64,000 nt of DNA, taken from positions 1-64,000 of the forward strand of contig NZ_KE384383.1 of the NCBI RefSeq assembly GCF_000425485.1, written 5' to 3'. Below are positions 43,657-51,346 of this stretch, piece by piece. Origin of the DNA: Flavobacterium tegetincola DSM 22377. Lineage in GTDB: Bacteria > Bacteroidota > Bacteroidia > Flavobacteriales > Flavobacteriaceae. Both the position numbers and the translations under genes were made by a program. Below the pieces are notes generated by a model. It was not told the DNA's origin. It saw nothing but the letters and a program-made list of their open reading frames with translations, and did no database searches. The first letter of the stretch is position 1; every line of letters starts with the position of its first letter.

Positions 43657-44433
43657 TTAAGTAGTTTTCTTCTTGTTCATCTTCATGTTTAGCATTTCAA
43701 CAACTAGAGAAAAAGCAATGGCAAAGTACAAATAGCCTTTTGGAACCACGCCAACTGTTTCTCCAACTAAAGTCGCTTCAGATAAATGCATACTTTCAGT
43801 AATCAACATAAATCCAATTAAGATCAAGAAAGCCAAACCTAAAATCTGAATGGATGGATTTGCGTTGACAAAGTTTCCAACAGGTACGGCAAACAACATC
43901 ATAACAGCAACCGAAATGACAACAGCGGTAACCATAATATAAAGAGCACCTTCTACACCATTGGTCATACCTACAGCAGTTAAAATGGAGTCTACAGAGA
44001 AAATGAGGTCAATCAATAAAATCTGAAAAATGACATTTCCAAAAGATTTTGTCGCGCTAGCTTTTAGAGTAACTTCTTCATGGCCTTTATGATCCACTTT
44101 TTCGTGAATTTCCTTAGTGCTTTTATAAATTAAGAATAATCCACCCAACAATAATATGAGCGCTTGTCCTGTAATATTTCCGCTAAACCAGCCAAAATCA
44201 AAAGAAAATAAGGGTTCTTTCATGGCGATCAATACGGTGATTCCAAATAATAATCCAATACGCAAGAACATTGCTAAGAACAATCCAATACGAGTAGCAC
44301 GTTTTCGTTGTTCAACGGGCAATTTTCCAGTAACAATTGAAATGAAGATGATATTGTCAATTCCTAAAATGATCTCTAGAAAAGTCAATGTCAATAAGGC
44401 AATCCATGCATCCGGCTGTAAAAATACTTCCAT
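43657..44433 (-). CDS. TerC family membrane protein
   Basis: 258 aa, seven membrane helices. Signature EIILGIDNIIFISIVTGKLP in the first helix and its repeat LIDLIFSVDSILTAVGMT in the fifth, whose acidic residues are the proposed metal site. TerC/Alx proteins export Mn(II) or insert with tellurite-resistance systems; Alx-like manganese export is the more likely role for a lone gene. Single gene with its own terminator. Confidence 0.93.
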   Translation of the reverse strand: MEVFLQPDAWIALLTLTFLEIILGIDNIIFISIVTGKLPVEQRKRATRIGLFLAMFLRIGLLFGITVLIAMKEPLFSFDFGWFSGNITGQALILLLGGLFLIYKSTKEIHEKVDHKGHEEVTLKASATKSFGNVIFQILLIDLIFSVDSILTAVGMTNGVEGALYIMVTAVVISVAVMMLFAVPVGNFVNANPSIQILGLAFLILIGFMLITESMHLSEATLVGETVGVVPKGYLYFAIAFSLVVEMLNMKMNKKKTT

Positions 44434-44669
44434 AGAAATTAAAAGATAATTAAGAGTTTAAAAGGTCAAATTCCTGTGTAAAAGTACATTTTGGGCTAAA
44501 CTATTTTGTTAATGAAATCAGAATGTTTTAGGGAAATACCGAGATAATTTTGAAATAGATTGCACTAATTTTTACGAATTAAAAAGTATATCTGGAACAT
44601 TGGCCACGGTTTCAACCGTGGTGCACAAATTCCAAATAAAAAAATGTCCGCAAAGCGCGAACATTTTAA

Positions 44670-45047
44670 TTAGTCTGTTAGTTTAATAACCGTTCCGGTC
44701 TGTTTTTCGGGACTTCCCACCACATTGAATTCAAACATATAGCTGTCTTCAGTAGTACTTAAAATCTTAATTGAAACGGCTTTTTGTTCTGCCCTATTTT
44801 TTGGATTGATTTTCTGAATAATGTATTCACAATCGTTGATCCAGCGAATGGAGGAAGTGTCTGTTTTACCTTCATACGTATCGATTTCTTGATTTTCGGT
44901 TCGGATAAATGTGGTGCTCTTTTTTACACCATCCACCTCAAGTTCAAATTTAAAAGTTCCTGTTTTAAAAGAGGTACAGTCGCGCTGCGGTGTTTCAAAG
45001 CAGGAAGAAAGAGCAAGAAGTAGAAATAAAGGAATTAATTTTTTCAT
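44670..45047 (-). CDS. Small lipoprotein, unknown
   Basis: 125 aa from ATG 45047: signal MKKLIPLFLLLALSSC (lipobox LSSC), then a beta-rich domain (TGTFKFELEVDGVKKSTTFIRTENQEI ... WINDCEYIIQKINPKNR ... GSPEKQTGTVIKL). I recall close relatives labelled DNA topoisomerase IV in databases; that name has no support, as the protein is a short exported lipoprotein. Last gene of the murQ-DUF6095-pentapeptide run, 13 nt after the pentapeptide gene. Confidence 0.83.
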   Translation of the reverse strand: MKKLIPLFLLLALSSCFETPQRDCTSFKTGTFKFELEVDGVKKSTTFIRTENQEIDTYEGKTDTSSIRWINDCEYIIQKINPKNRAEQKAVSIKILSTTEDSYMFEFNVVGSPEKQTGTVIKLTD

Positions 45048-45060
45048 AATATAGGGTTCA

Positions 45061-45633
45061 CTAAATAATTTTGATATCGTATTTTTCCAGTAAGCCTGGA
45101 ATGCCATTTAAGCTGAATCGTGCTTTTTTTAATAGATTAAATTGAGGATCGATCTGAAAGTTTGTTGCCGTAGTAAAATTACATTCACTTAGATCAGTAT
45201 CGTTGAAAATAGTTCCTGATAAATCGCATTTCTCAAAATCAGATTGTTTCAATTTGGCACCTACAAAAGAAACTTCTTTCAAACTAGATGCAACAAACTT
45301 TGTCTTGGGCATTTTCTTATTTGCAAAAGAGGCAAAGTCCAATACGCAATTCTCAAAGCGAACTTGAAACAGAAAGTCATCGCAAACGTGGAAGGCAATC
45401 CCTAATAATTTGCAATTTGTAAAAGTAACATTCTTTAAGCTTGAACCTGATAATTCCAACATCGATAAGTTACAATCCACAAATTCGCAGTCCATAAAAG
45501 TACTGGACACGAAAGCAGTATTTGAAAAATCGCAGTTTTGAAACACACAATTTTCAAATTCACGGGAGGCCACTTTTTGTCCGGTGTAAATTACTTTTTC
45601 AAATGTTTTATGCAGGTGAATTAAGTCCTTCAT
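45061..45633 (-). CDS. Pentapeptide-repeat protein
   Basis: 190 aa built largely of A(D/N)LXX-like pentapeptide repeats with many Cys (CVFQNCDFSNTAFVSSTFMDCEFVDCNL; GAKLKQSDFEKCDLSGTIFNDTDLSECNF), folding as a right-handed quadrilateral helix. Cytoplasmic, no signal peptide. Some relatives (Qnr, MfpA) protect gyrase, but this C-x4-rich form is a generic one and a target cannot be assigned. Its ATG overlaps the DUF6095 stop as ATGA. Confidence 0.9.
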   Translation of the reverse strand: MKDLIHLHKTFEKVIYTGQKVASREFENCVFQNCDFSNTAFVSSTFMDCEFVDCNLSMLELSGSSLKNVTFTNCKLLGIAFHVCDDFLFQVRFENCVLDFASFANKKMPKTKFVASSLKEVSFVGAKLKQSDFEKCDLSGTIFNDTDLSECNFTTATNFQIDPQFNLLKKARFSLNGIPGLLEKYDIKII

Positions 45634-45854
45634 TCGGATTTGAATAAGCTATTTGTAATTTTTATCAAACCTTTAAATGCAAGAAATACACCGCCAATAC
45701 ACATGGCAATTCCTACAATTAAAATGGCCCAATGCAAAGGCTGTTGCTTGTTGATAAACGCAAAATGAATCACGGCTGGACCAATGAACATTAATGGTAA
45801 AGCACCTGCCATAAATACAATTCCGCGGTTTAATACTTCTTTATTTGTTGCCAT
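45630..45854 (-). CDS. DUF6095 small membrane protein
   Basis: 74 aa, two membrane helices with GIVFMAGALPLMFIGPAVIHFAF and a second helix AILIVGIAMCIGGVFLAFKGL, matching DUF6095 of Flavobacteria. Unknown function. 4 nt from murQ upstream and 4-nt overlap with the pentapeptide gene downstream, so firmly in one operon. Confidence 0.83.
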   Translation of the reverse strand: MATNKEVLNRGIVFMAGALPLMFIGPAVIHFAFINKQQPLHWAILIVGIAMCIGGVFLAFKGLIKITNSLFKSE

Positions 45855-45858
45855 AAAT

Positions 45859-46674
45859 TTATATTTTTAAAAATGCGTTAACTGCATTTCGGACACTTCC
45901 GTTTTCTAAAAGTAAGATTTTTGCGTCAGCATGAGATACATTTATTTCTGCTAGAATCATCTGAATACCACGTTCTACAAGCTTGTCATTACTTAATTGC
46001 ATGTCCACCATTTTATTTCCTTTCACTTTTCCCAAACGAATCATTATGGCGGTTGAAATCATGTTCAAAACTAATTTCTGTGCTGTTCCTGCTTTCATTC
46101 TAGAGCTTCCGGTTACAAATTCAGGACCAACAATTACTTCAATTGGAAATTGTGCCGTTTGCGAAAGTGGACTTCCAGCGTTGCATGAAATACTGCCTGT
46201 AACAATTTTGTTTTCGTTGCATTTTTGTAATCCACCAATAACGTAAGGAGTTGTTCCCGATGCGGCAATTCCAATTACGACGTCTTTTTCTGAAATATTA
46301 TGCTGCTGCAAATCAATCCAAGCTTGTTGGGTATCGTCTTCGGCACGTTCCACCGCTTTTCGGATGGCCAAATCGCCTCCAGCAATAATTCCGTTGACCA
46401 AGTCAAATGGAACGCCAAAAGTAGGCGGACATTCTGAAGCATCTAAAATTCCCATTCTTCCTGAAGTTCCTGCTCCAATATAGAACAACTTGCCGCCATT
46501 TTGTAATTTAGATACAATTTGGGTAACCAAAACTTCAATTTGAGGCAATGCTTTTTGCACGGCAAAAGGCACGGTTTGATCTTCTTGGTTGATGTTGAAA
46601 AGCAAATCGGCAACCGACATCTTCTCAAGGTCTTTAAAGGCAGAGGATTGTTCAGTAGTTTTTATGAATGTCAT
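45859..46674 (-). CDS. murQ: N-acetylmuramic acid 6-phosphate etherase
   Basis: 271 aa with a SIS sugar-phosphate domain: LFYIGAGTSGRMGILDASECPPTFG, IAASGTTPYVIGGLQ and PEFVTGSSRMKAGTAQKLVLNMIST. It cleaves the lactyl ether of MurNAc-6-P to GlcNAc-6-P and lactate in muropeptide recycling. First gene of a four-gene operon whose other members are a small membrane protein, a pentapeptide protein and a lipoprotein. An 8-bp inverted repeat spans its start codon (see findings). Confidence 0.95.
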   Translation of the reverse strand: MTFIKTTEQSSAFKDLEKMSVADLLFNINQEDQTVPFAVQKALPQIEVLVTQIVSKLQNGGKLFYIGAGTSGRMGILDASECPPTFGVPFDLVNGIIAGGDLAIRKAVERAEDDTQQAWIDLQQHNISEKDVVIGIAASGTTPYVIGGLQKCNENKIVTGSISCNAGSPLSQTAQFPIEVIVGPEFVTGSSRMKAGTAQKLVLNMISTAIMIRLGKVKGNKMVDMQLSNDKLVERGIQMILAEINVSHADAKILLLENGSVRNAVNAFLKI

Positions 46675-46702
46675 TCGTATAATCGATTAAATTTCGAATG
46701 AC

Positions 46703-46710
46703 CAAAGTTA
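46703..46710 (-). promoter_or_regulatory. -7 box of the murQ operon
   Basis: TAACTTTG on the minus strand, exact TAnnTTTG, 28 nt before ATG 46674. Confidence 0.5.
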
Positions 46711-46726
46711 CTTAATTCTGCACAAA

Positions 46727-47434
46727 TTAATGCACATGCGGTACATCAATTCCTAAAAAATATGCCGTAATAATACCAATGGCAATCATGGATAGTTTCG
46801 CTAAATTAAACTTATGATTTTCACTGCTTTCAAAAATAATCGTCGAGGAAATGTGAAACAAAATCCCGATCACCACTGCTGTAATTTGGGCATGAAAAGG
46901 TTGTAAAAACGTAGCGTAGGATGCCGTTAAAGTTCCTAATGGTGTCATTAAAGCAAAAACAATCATGAATAAAAATATGGTGGTTTTTGTTAATTTGGTA
47001 TTCAAGAAAAACGACGTCAAAATAATGGCAATGGGTAAGTGATGTATCGCAATTCCCAAAGCCAAATCCGGATGATTGCTTACTGGAAAACCTTCTAAAT
47101 AGGCATGAATGCAAAGACTTATAAAAAGCAACCAAGGTGTTTTTTCAAAAGTATCATGACTGTGAACGTGACCGTGTTCGGCACCTTTTGAGAAAAATTC
47201 CAAAACAATTTGGAACAAAATTCCACACATGATGAAAATGCCAACAGATCCTTCTTGATGCGCACTTTCTGCACTGTGGTACACTTCAGGAAGCAAGTGC
47301 ATTACAGTTAGCGACAATAAAAACGAACCGCTAAAAGCCATCAATAGCTTTAAACTCGTTTTCTTTTTTGGCATGATAAAAAACGCAATTCCGTAGCCAA
47401 TTAATACGGATAGTAAGGGAAGTATGTAATTCAT
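46727..47434 (-). CDS. ZIP family metal transporter
   Basis: 235 aa, eight helices. A His-rich cytoplasmic loop (GAEHGHVHSHDTF) and the metal-binding helices LCIHAYLEGFPV and IAIHHLPIAIIL fit ZIP transporters, which import Zn(II) or other divalent metals. Metal specificity not determined. Ends in DVPHVH. Single gene; no zur or znu gene adjacent. Confidence 0.92.
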   Translation of the reverse strand: MNYILPLLSVLIGYGIAFFIMPKKKTSLKLLMAFSGSFLLSLTVMHLLPEVYHSAESAHQEGSVGIFIMCGILFQIVLEFFSKGAEHGHVHSHDTFEKTPWLLFISLCIHAYLEGFPVSNHPDLALGIAIHHLPIAIILTSFFLNTKLTKTTIFLFMIVFALMTPLGTLTASYATFLQPFHAQITAVVIGILFHISSTIIFESSENHKFNLAKLSMIAIGIITAYFLGIDVPHVH

Positions 47435-47538
47435 TTATTCTGTAAAAATAATACTTAAAACGTAGTCCAATATTAGATTGAAAGATTTATAATCCTCTTA
47501 AATCTAGGTTCTTTCTTCTATTCTTTGAGGTCTTTCTT

Positions 47539-48303
47539 TTATTTAAAAAGCATAATTAATCGTTCACTCTGATTTTTAAAGAATTTCTTGAGTTTATAAT
47601 CGCCAAAAGTATCCAACAAATAAATACCAGCTTCTTCCATCATTTGCTCAAAATCCTCTAAGGTTAAAGCTCTTACTTTTTCTGTAAAATGGTAGGCTTC
47701 TCCTTTATCTGTAAAGTTAATTTCTTTTAAAATATAACCATCCACCACACTTCTTTTGATATGAAAATCAATTCCGTCTACGGTTTTTAACTCAGATTCT
47801 ACTAAATTATCGATTACGGTATACACATTCATAAAATCAATTACTGCAAAACCATATTCCGTTAAACTGTCGTGAATCGATTTTAAAGTTTTGAAATTGT
47901 CTTCGTCATTTTCAAAATAACCAAAGCTGGTAAATAAATTTAAAATGGCATCGTACTTTTCAGTGCAAGGTTGACGCATATCATGAACGGCAAAATGCAA
48001 CTTATCATTTTCAGACTTCTTTGCTTCTGCAATACTATTTTCAGAAAGGTCAGCTCCAGTTACATCAAAGCCCATTTCGTTTAAATAAATCGAATGTCGG
48101 CCTTTTCCACAAGCTAAATCTAAAATTTTAGCCTCTTCGGGCAAATTTAGGTAATGTACGATGTTGTCCATAAAAATTTGGGCTTCTTTATCATCGCGGT
48201 CTTTGTACAAAATGTGGTAATAAGGCGTATCAAACCAAGAAGTGAACCAACTTTCGGAGTTAGAACTTGCTTTTTGGGTATCGGAAAGGGGTAATTTAGA
48301 CAT
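47539..48303 (-). CDS. Class I SAM-dependent methyltransferase
   Basis: 254 aa. ILDLACGKGRHSIYLNEMGFDVTGADLSENSIAEAK is the SAM-binding motif I-II; MRQPCTEKYDAILNLFTSFGYF is post-motif. Belongs to the large methyltransferase 25/11 group; substrate unknown. Back to back with the THUMP methyltransferase gene, with their -7 boxes 3 nt apart. Confidence 0.9.
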   Translation of the reverse strand: MSKLPLSDTQKASSNSESWFTSWFDTPYYHILYKDRDDKEAQIFMDNIVHYLNLPEEAKILDLACGKGRHSIYLNEMGFDVTGADLSENSIAEAKKSENDKLHFAVHDMRQPCTEKYDAILNLFTSFGYFENDEDNFKTLKSIHDSLTEYGFAVIDFMNVYTVIDNLVESELKTVDGIDFHIKRSVVDGYILKEINFTDKGEAYHFTEKVRALTLEDFEQMMEEAGIYLLDTFGDYKLKKFFKNQSERLIMLFK

Positions 48304-48330
48304 TTATCGATTTCAATTAATTCAAGTCTG

Positions 48331-48338
48331 CAAATTTA
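48331..48338 (-). promoter_or_regulatory. -7 box of the methyltransferase gene
   Basis: TAAATTTG on the minus strand, exact TAnnTTTG, 27 nt before ATG 48303. Confidence 0.5.
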
Positions 48339-48341
48339 GTC

Positions 48342-48349
48342 TATTTTTG
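48342..48349 (+). promoter_or_regulatory. -7 box of the THUMP methyltransferase gene
   Basis: TATTTTTG, exact TAnnTTTG, 42 nt before ATG 48392; shows that a frame opening at 48242 is too long. Confidence 0.5.
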
Positions 48350-48391
48350 CAGAATATAATTAAAACAGTTTCCCTTTTGGGCAATTTGAGT

Positions 48392-49585
48392 ATGGAAAAT
48401 TTTAAAATGGTAGCCAAAACTTTTTTTGGCTTTGAAGATATATTAGCAAAAGAACTTCTACAATTGGGAGCTCAAGATGTAGAACAAGGTGTTCGGGTGG
48501 TGACATTCAAGGGAGATAAAGGTTTTATGTATAAAGCCAACCTTTCCTTAAGAACTGCACTAAAAATTTTGAAACCTATTTATTTCTTCCGTGCCACCAA
48601 CGAAGAAACTTTGTATAAAGGTATTCAAGGTGTAAACTGGAGCAAGTATATCAATGCAAATCAGACTTTTGTAATTGATGCAACCGTGCATTCAGATCGT
48701 TTCAATCACACTGAATTTGTGGCGCAGAAATGTAAAGATGCAATTGTAGATCAATTTAGAACGCGATTTGGACAACGTCCAAGCATTGATAAGCAATATC
48801 CGGATTTACGAATCAATATTCACATTGATAAAGAACAAGTTTCAGTTGCTTTAGATACTTCTGGTAATTCTTTGCACCAAAGAGGATATAGAACGGCTAC
48901 GAATATTGCTCCAATTAATGAAGTTTTAGCAGCAGGAATGTTGTTGCTTTCAGGATGGGACGGTAAAAGTGATTTCATTGATCCGATGTGTGGTTCTGGA
49001 ACTGTTCTAGCAGAAGCGGCAATGATTGCTTGTAATATTCCCGCAAACATCAACCGAAAGGAATTTGGTTTTGAAAAATGGAACGATTGGGATAACGATT
49101 TATTTGATCAAATTGTAGATTCACAATTAAAAAGAGTGCGCGAATTTCATTACACGATTACCGGTTATGATAAAGCACCTTCGGCCGTGATGAAAGCGAT
49201 TGACAATATTAAAAATGCAAATTTAGATGAGTATGTAAAAATCTCCGAACGCAACTTTTTTGATACCGAAAAAGAAACCAAAGGACCACTTCATATGGTA
49301 TTCAATCCACCCTATGGCGAACGATTGGATATTGAAATGGAACGTTTTTACAGAGAAATTGGCGATACTTTCAAACAAAATTATCCCGGAACAGACGCGT
49401 GGTTCATCACAGCAAATTTGGAAGCATTGAAATTTGTAGGATTAAAACCGTCTCGAAAAATAAAATTATTTAACGGAAGTTTAGAAGCACGATTGGTAAA
49501 ATACGAGATTTATGAAGGAAGTAAACGTACCAAATTTGCTTCGCAAGTGCGCCATGAAGGCTCGGATCAACAAATAGAAGAATAA
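48392..49585 (+). CDS. THUMP-domain rRNA (guanine-N2) methyltransferase, RlmL-like
   Basis: 397 aa from ATG 48392. N-terminal THUMP RNA-binding domain (about 1-155, MVAKTFFGFEDILAKEL onwards), then a Rossmann methyltransferase with FIDPMCGSGTVLAEAAMIA and the catalytic MVFNPPYGERL (NPPY motif of N2-guanine enzymes). Similar to the RlmL part of E. coli RlmKL that makes m2G2445 in 23S rRNA, without the RlmK half. Followed by a small membrane protein gene after 17 nt. Confidence 0.92.
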   Translation: MENFKMVAKTFFGFEDILAKELLQLGAQDVEQGVRVVTFKGDKGFMYKANLSLRTALKILKPIYFFRATNEETLYKGIQGVNWSKYINANQTFVIDATVHSDRFNHTEFVAQKCKDAIVDQFRTRFGQRPSIDKQYPDLRINIHIDKEQVSVALDTSGNSLHQRGYRTATNIAPINEVLAAGMLLLSGWDGKSDFIDPMCGSGTVLAEAAMIACNIPANINRKEFGFEKWNDWDNDLFDQIVDSQLKRVREFHYTITGYDKAPSAVMKAIDNIKNANLDEYVKISERNFFDTEKETKGPLHMVFNPPYGERLDIEMERFYREIGDTFKQNYPGTDAWFITANLEALKFVGLKPSRKIKLFNGSLEARLVKYEIYEGSKRTKFASQVRHEGSDQQIEE

Positions 49586-49602
49586 TAAATTAAAGAAACA
49601 TC

Positions 49603-49836
49603 ATGAATTTAAAAGTAAAAGCATTCATCTTACAGTTAATTAGTTTTGCGACTTTGTTTATTATTGTCCGTTTTGTTTTGGCAAGTTATACCAACTTGGA
49701 AGGCATGTGGATTTCGGTAACTGCCTTTGTCATTGGTACAATTGCCGCGCCTCAATTTCAGTCGGTTAAATCAAAAGACGGCGATAAATTATTTATGAAA
49801 TGGATTTTCATGAAGGATGTAAAGGAGATAAAGTAA
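49603..49836 (+). CDS. Small two-helix membrane protein, unknown
   Basis: 77 aa with two membrane helices (AFILQLISFATLFIIVRFVLA and WISVTAFVIGTIAAPQF) and a charged tail (KSKDGDKLFMKWIFMKDVKEIK). No family recognised. It probably shares the transcript of the THUMP methyltransferase. Confidence 0.75.
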   Translation: MNLKVKAFILQLISFATLFIIVRFVLASYTNLEGMWISVTAFVIGTIAAPQFQSVKSKDGDKLFMKWIFMKDVKEIK

Positions 49837-50047
49837 GTTGTCAGTTGTTAGTTGCTCAATATTGCATTAAATTTTGATAGAAATATCAATATCAAATGGG
49901 ACGTGGTGAAGTTCAAAAAATATACCAACAAGGATGTAAAGACAGATTACTATTTTTTACCATAATCTAAAAATCTAGTGGTAAAAGTATATTCAATTAA
50001 TTAAAAACGATTTAAAACTGATAACGGTCAACTGACAACTGATAACT
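49836..50047. repeat. 212-bp segment bounded by 19-bp inverted repeats
   Basis: AGTTGTCAGTTGTTAGTTG (49836-49854) and CAACTGACAACTGATAACT (50029-50047) are inverted copies; the two differences would both be G-U pairs in RNA. The inside has no gene. The ends touch the stop codons of both flanking genes. Could be a MITE-like insertion or a paired CAACTGA-type simple repeat. Confidence 0.5.
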
Positions 50048-50768
50048 ATTTTGCAACAGCAATCTTCTTCTTGTACACAGGTATAAAGTACGTCACTGTA
50101 TAGTTAAATCCCACTCCAAAATCGCCATCATAGGTTCTGTTGAATCCAGGAATATACAAGTTGTCAAATTCTCCCGGAGTTTGGTTGCTTACCAATCTAT
50201 TGGCACGCACCGAAAATCCCACAAAGAAATTATCAAAAACACGTGTTTTAACACCTGCAACTACTTCAATCCATTGAGCAGATAAGCCGCCGTAGTTTTT
50301 GCCCAGTTGCGTATCTGGAACAGCTCCAAAGTACGGATTTGGGTTGTAGATTTCGTAGCTGTTTAATTGCTGGCTGAAGGAGCTTACGCCGTAACGCAAT
50401 CCAATGCTAATGATGTTTTCTAAATCAAGCCAGTTTTCGTGTGCATTATAATCAAAACCGACTTTAAAATAAGTTCCCTTTGTGGTGAAATTTACCTGAT
50501 CATCATCAGTGGTTTTGTTTTCATTTCCCAATTCTCCTGCTAAAAAGTATTTTTTCGTCAAGCGATAATCAGCAACAAGTTCTAAACCTTGATAATCGCT
50601 GTCGTATAAAGTACGAGCGATTTTTGATAAATCAGCTCCCACACGAATACCGTAGCGTTCGACTTTTGGCGGAACAATTATAGTGTCGCTTTCTTGTGCT
50701 TGTATCGAAATACCGCACAAAATCAAAAGTAAACTAGAAATAAATTTTAACATGTGTTTCGTTTTCAT
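50046..50768 (-). CDS. DUF6048 outer-membrane-like protein
   Basis: 240 aa with signal peptide and a beta-barrel-like body (DYRLTKKYFLAGELGNEN, NIISIGLRYGVSSF, VVAGVKTRVFDNFFVGFSVRANRL), matching DUF6048. It overlaps the preceding gene by 35 nt (start ATG 50768; ATG 50753 is an alternative start that gives a tidier signal peptide). Third gene of the rlmD-DUF6452-DUF6048 set, which I recall as conserved in Flavobacteria. Function unknown. Confidence 0.82.
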   Translation of the reverse strand: MKTKHMLKFISSLLLILCGISIQAQESDTIIVPPKVERYGIRVGADLSKIARTLYDSDYQGLELVADYRLTKKYFLAGELGNENKTTDDDQVNFTTKGTYFKVGFDYNAHENWLDLENIISIGLRYGVSSFSQQLNSYEIYNPNPYFGAVPDTQLGKNYGGLSAQWIEVVAGVKTRVFDNFFVGFSVRANRLVSNQTPGEFDNLYIPGFNRTYDGDFGVGFNYTVTYFIPVYKKKIAVAK

Positions 50769-51276
50769 CGTTGATTTCTGATTGTATTAATTCGATTTTT
50801 CGGATCCATTCTCCATCAATTGCTGCAGGATTATTATTTAAAATAAGAGGCTGTTGCATTGGATTTCCAAACAAATTAAACAGTGCTTTAAAACCACATG
50901 CTCTTGAAATATATACATCCGATGTAGTATAATTGATTTCCAATTCATCAGTTCTGTCATTGCTACTATCTGCATCTTCTGCGTTCAAAATTAGTTTGAA
51001 CTTGGTTGAGGTTTCATTTACACGTAAGGGCAAATAAACTACAGTGTCGTTCCACGTGATTAAACCTGATTCGCTCAGTAGTGGATTGTCTACATCCAAA
51101 CCATCACCAATAACCTTTAAATTGGTAACATTTCGCGTTAGCGAGACATTGTTGATGTCATAGAATTGCACCACCAATCGCGGAGTTGTTGGAGTAGAAG
51201 GATCGCAAATATCGTCCTTTTCGCAACCAGCAAAAGCAAAACAGGCGAACAATAAGGTGGCAATTATTTTTTTCAT
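50734..51276 (-). CDS. DUF6452 lipoprotein
   Basis: 180 aa. MKKIIATLLFACFAFAGC gives a lipobox AGC (Cys18); the mature part is beta-rich with conserved DDICDPSTPTTPRLVVQFYD and CGFKALFNLFG. Matches DUF6452. Start ATG 51276 was chosen over the frame from 51300 because the signal peptide begins there. The gene overlaps DUF6048. Probably an envelope pair. Confidence 0.82.
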   Translation of the reverse strand: MKKIIATLLFACFAFAGCEKDDICDPSTPTTPRLVVQFYDINNVSLTRNVTNLKVIGDGLDVDNPLLSESGLITWNDTVVYLPLRVNETSTKFKLILNAEDADSSNDRTDELEINYTTSDVYISRACGFKALFNLFGNPMQQPLILNNNPAAIDGEWIRKIELIQSEINDENETHVKIYF

Positions 51277-51346
51277 TTCGAGATAATGGTTTGATCGCAT
51301 TAAAATGACTTTCCTTGAAAAGAAAAGTCATTTTTAATTTCAGTAT

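Noticed and set aside
44670..45047. DNA topoisomerase IV name that relatives may carry
   Set aside because: The protein is a 125-aa lipoprotein with no topoisomerase motif.
45061..45633. Pentapeptide protein as a quinolone-resistance (Qnr) gene
   Set aside because: Pentapeptide repeats are widespread; the Cys-rich units and murQ-operon setting give no sign of gyrase protection.
48242..48391. 50-residue extension of the THUMP methyltransferase
   Set aside because: It would overlap the divergent methyltransferase gene and both -7 boxes.
49896..49970. Reading frame beginning MGRGEV inside the inverted-repeat segment, reminiscent of ribosomal protein THX
   Set aside because: Only the first four residues fit; the rest (QKIYQQGCKDRLLFF) has no THX pattern and few basic residues.
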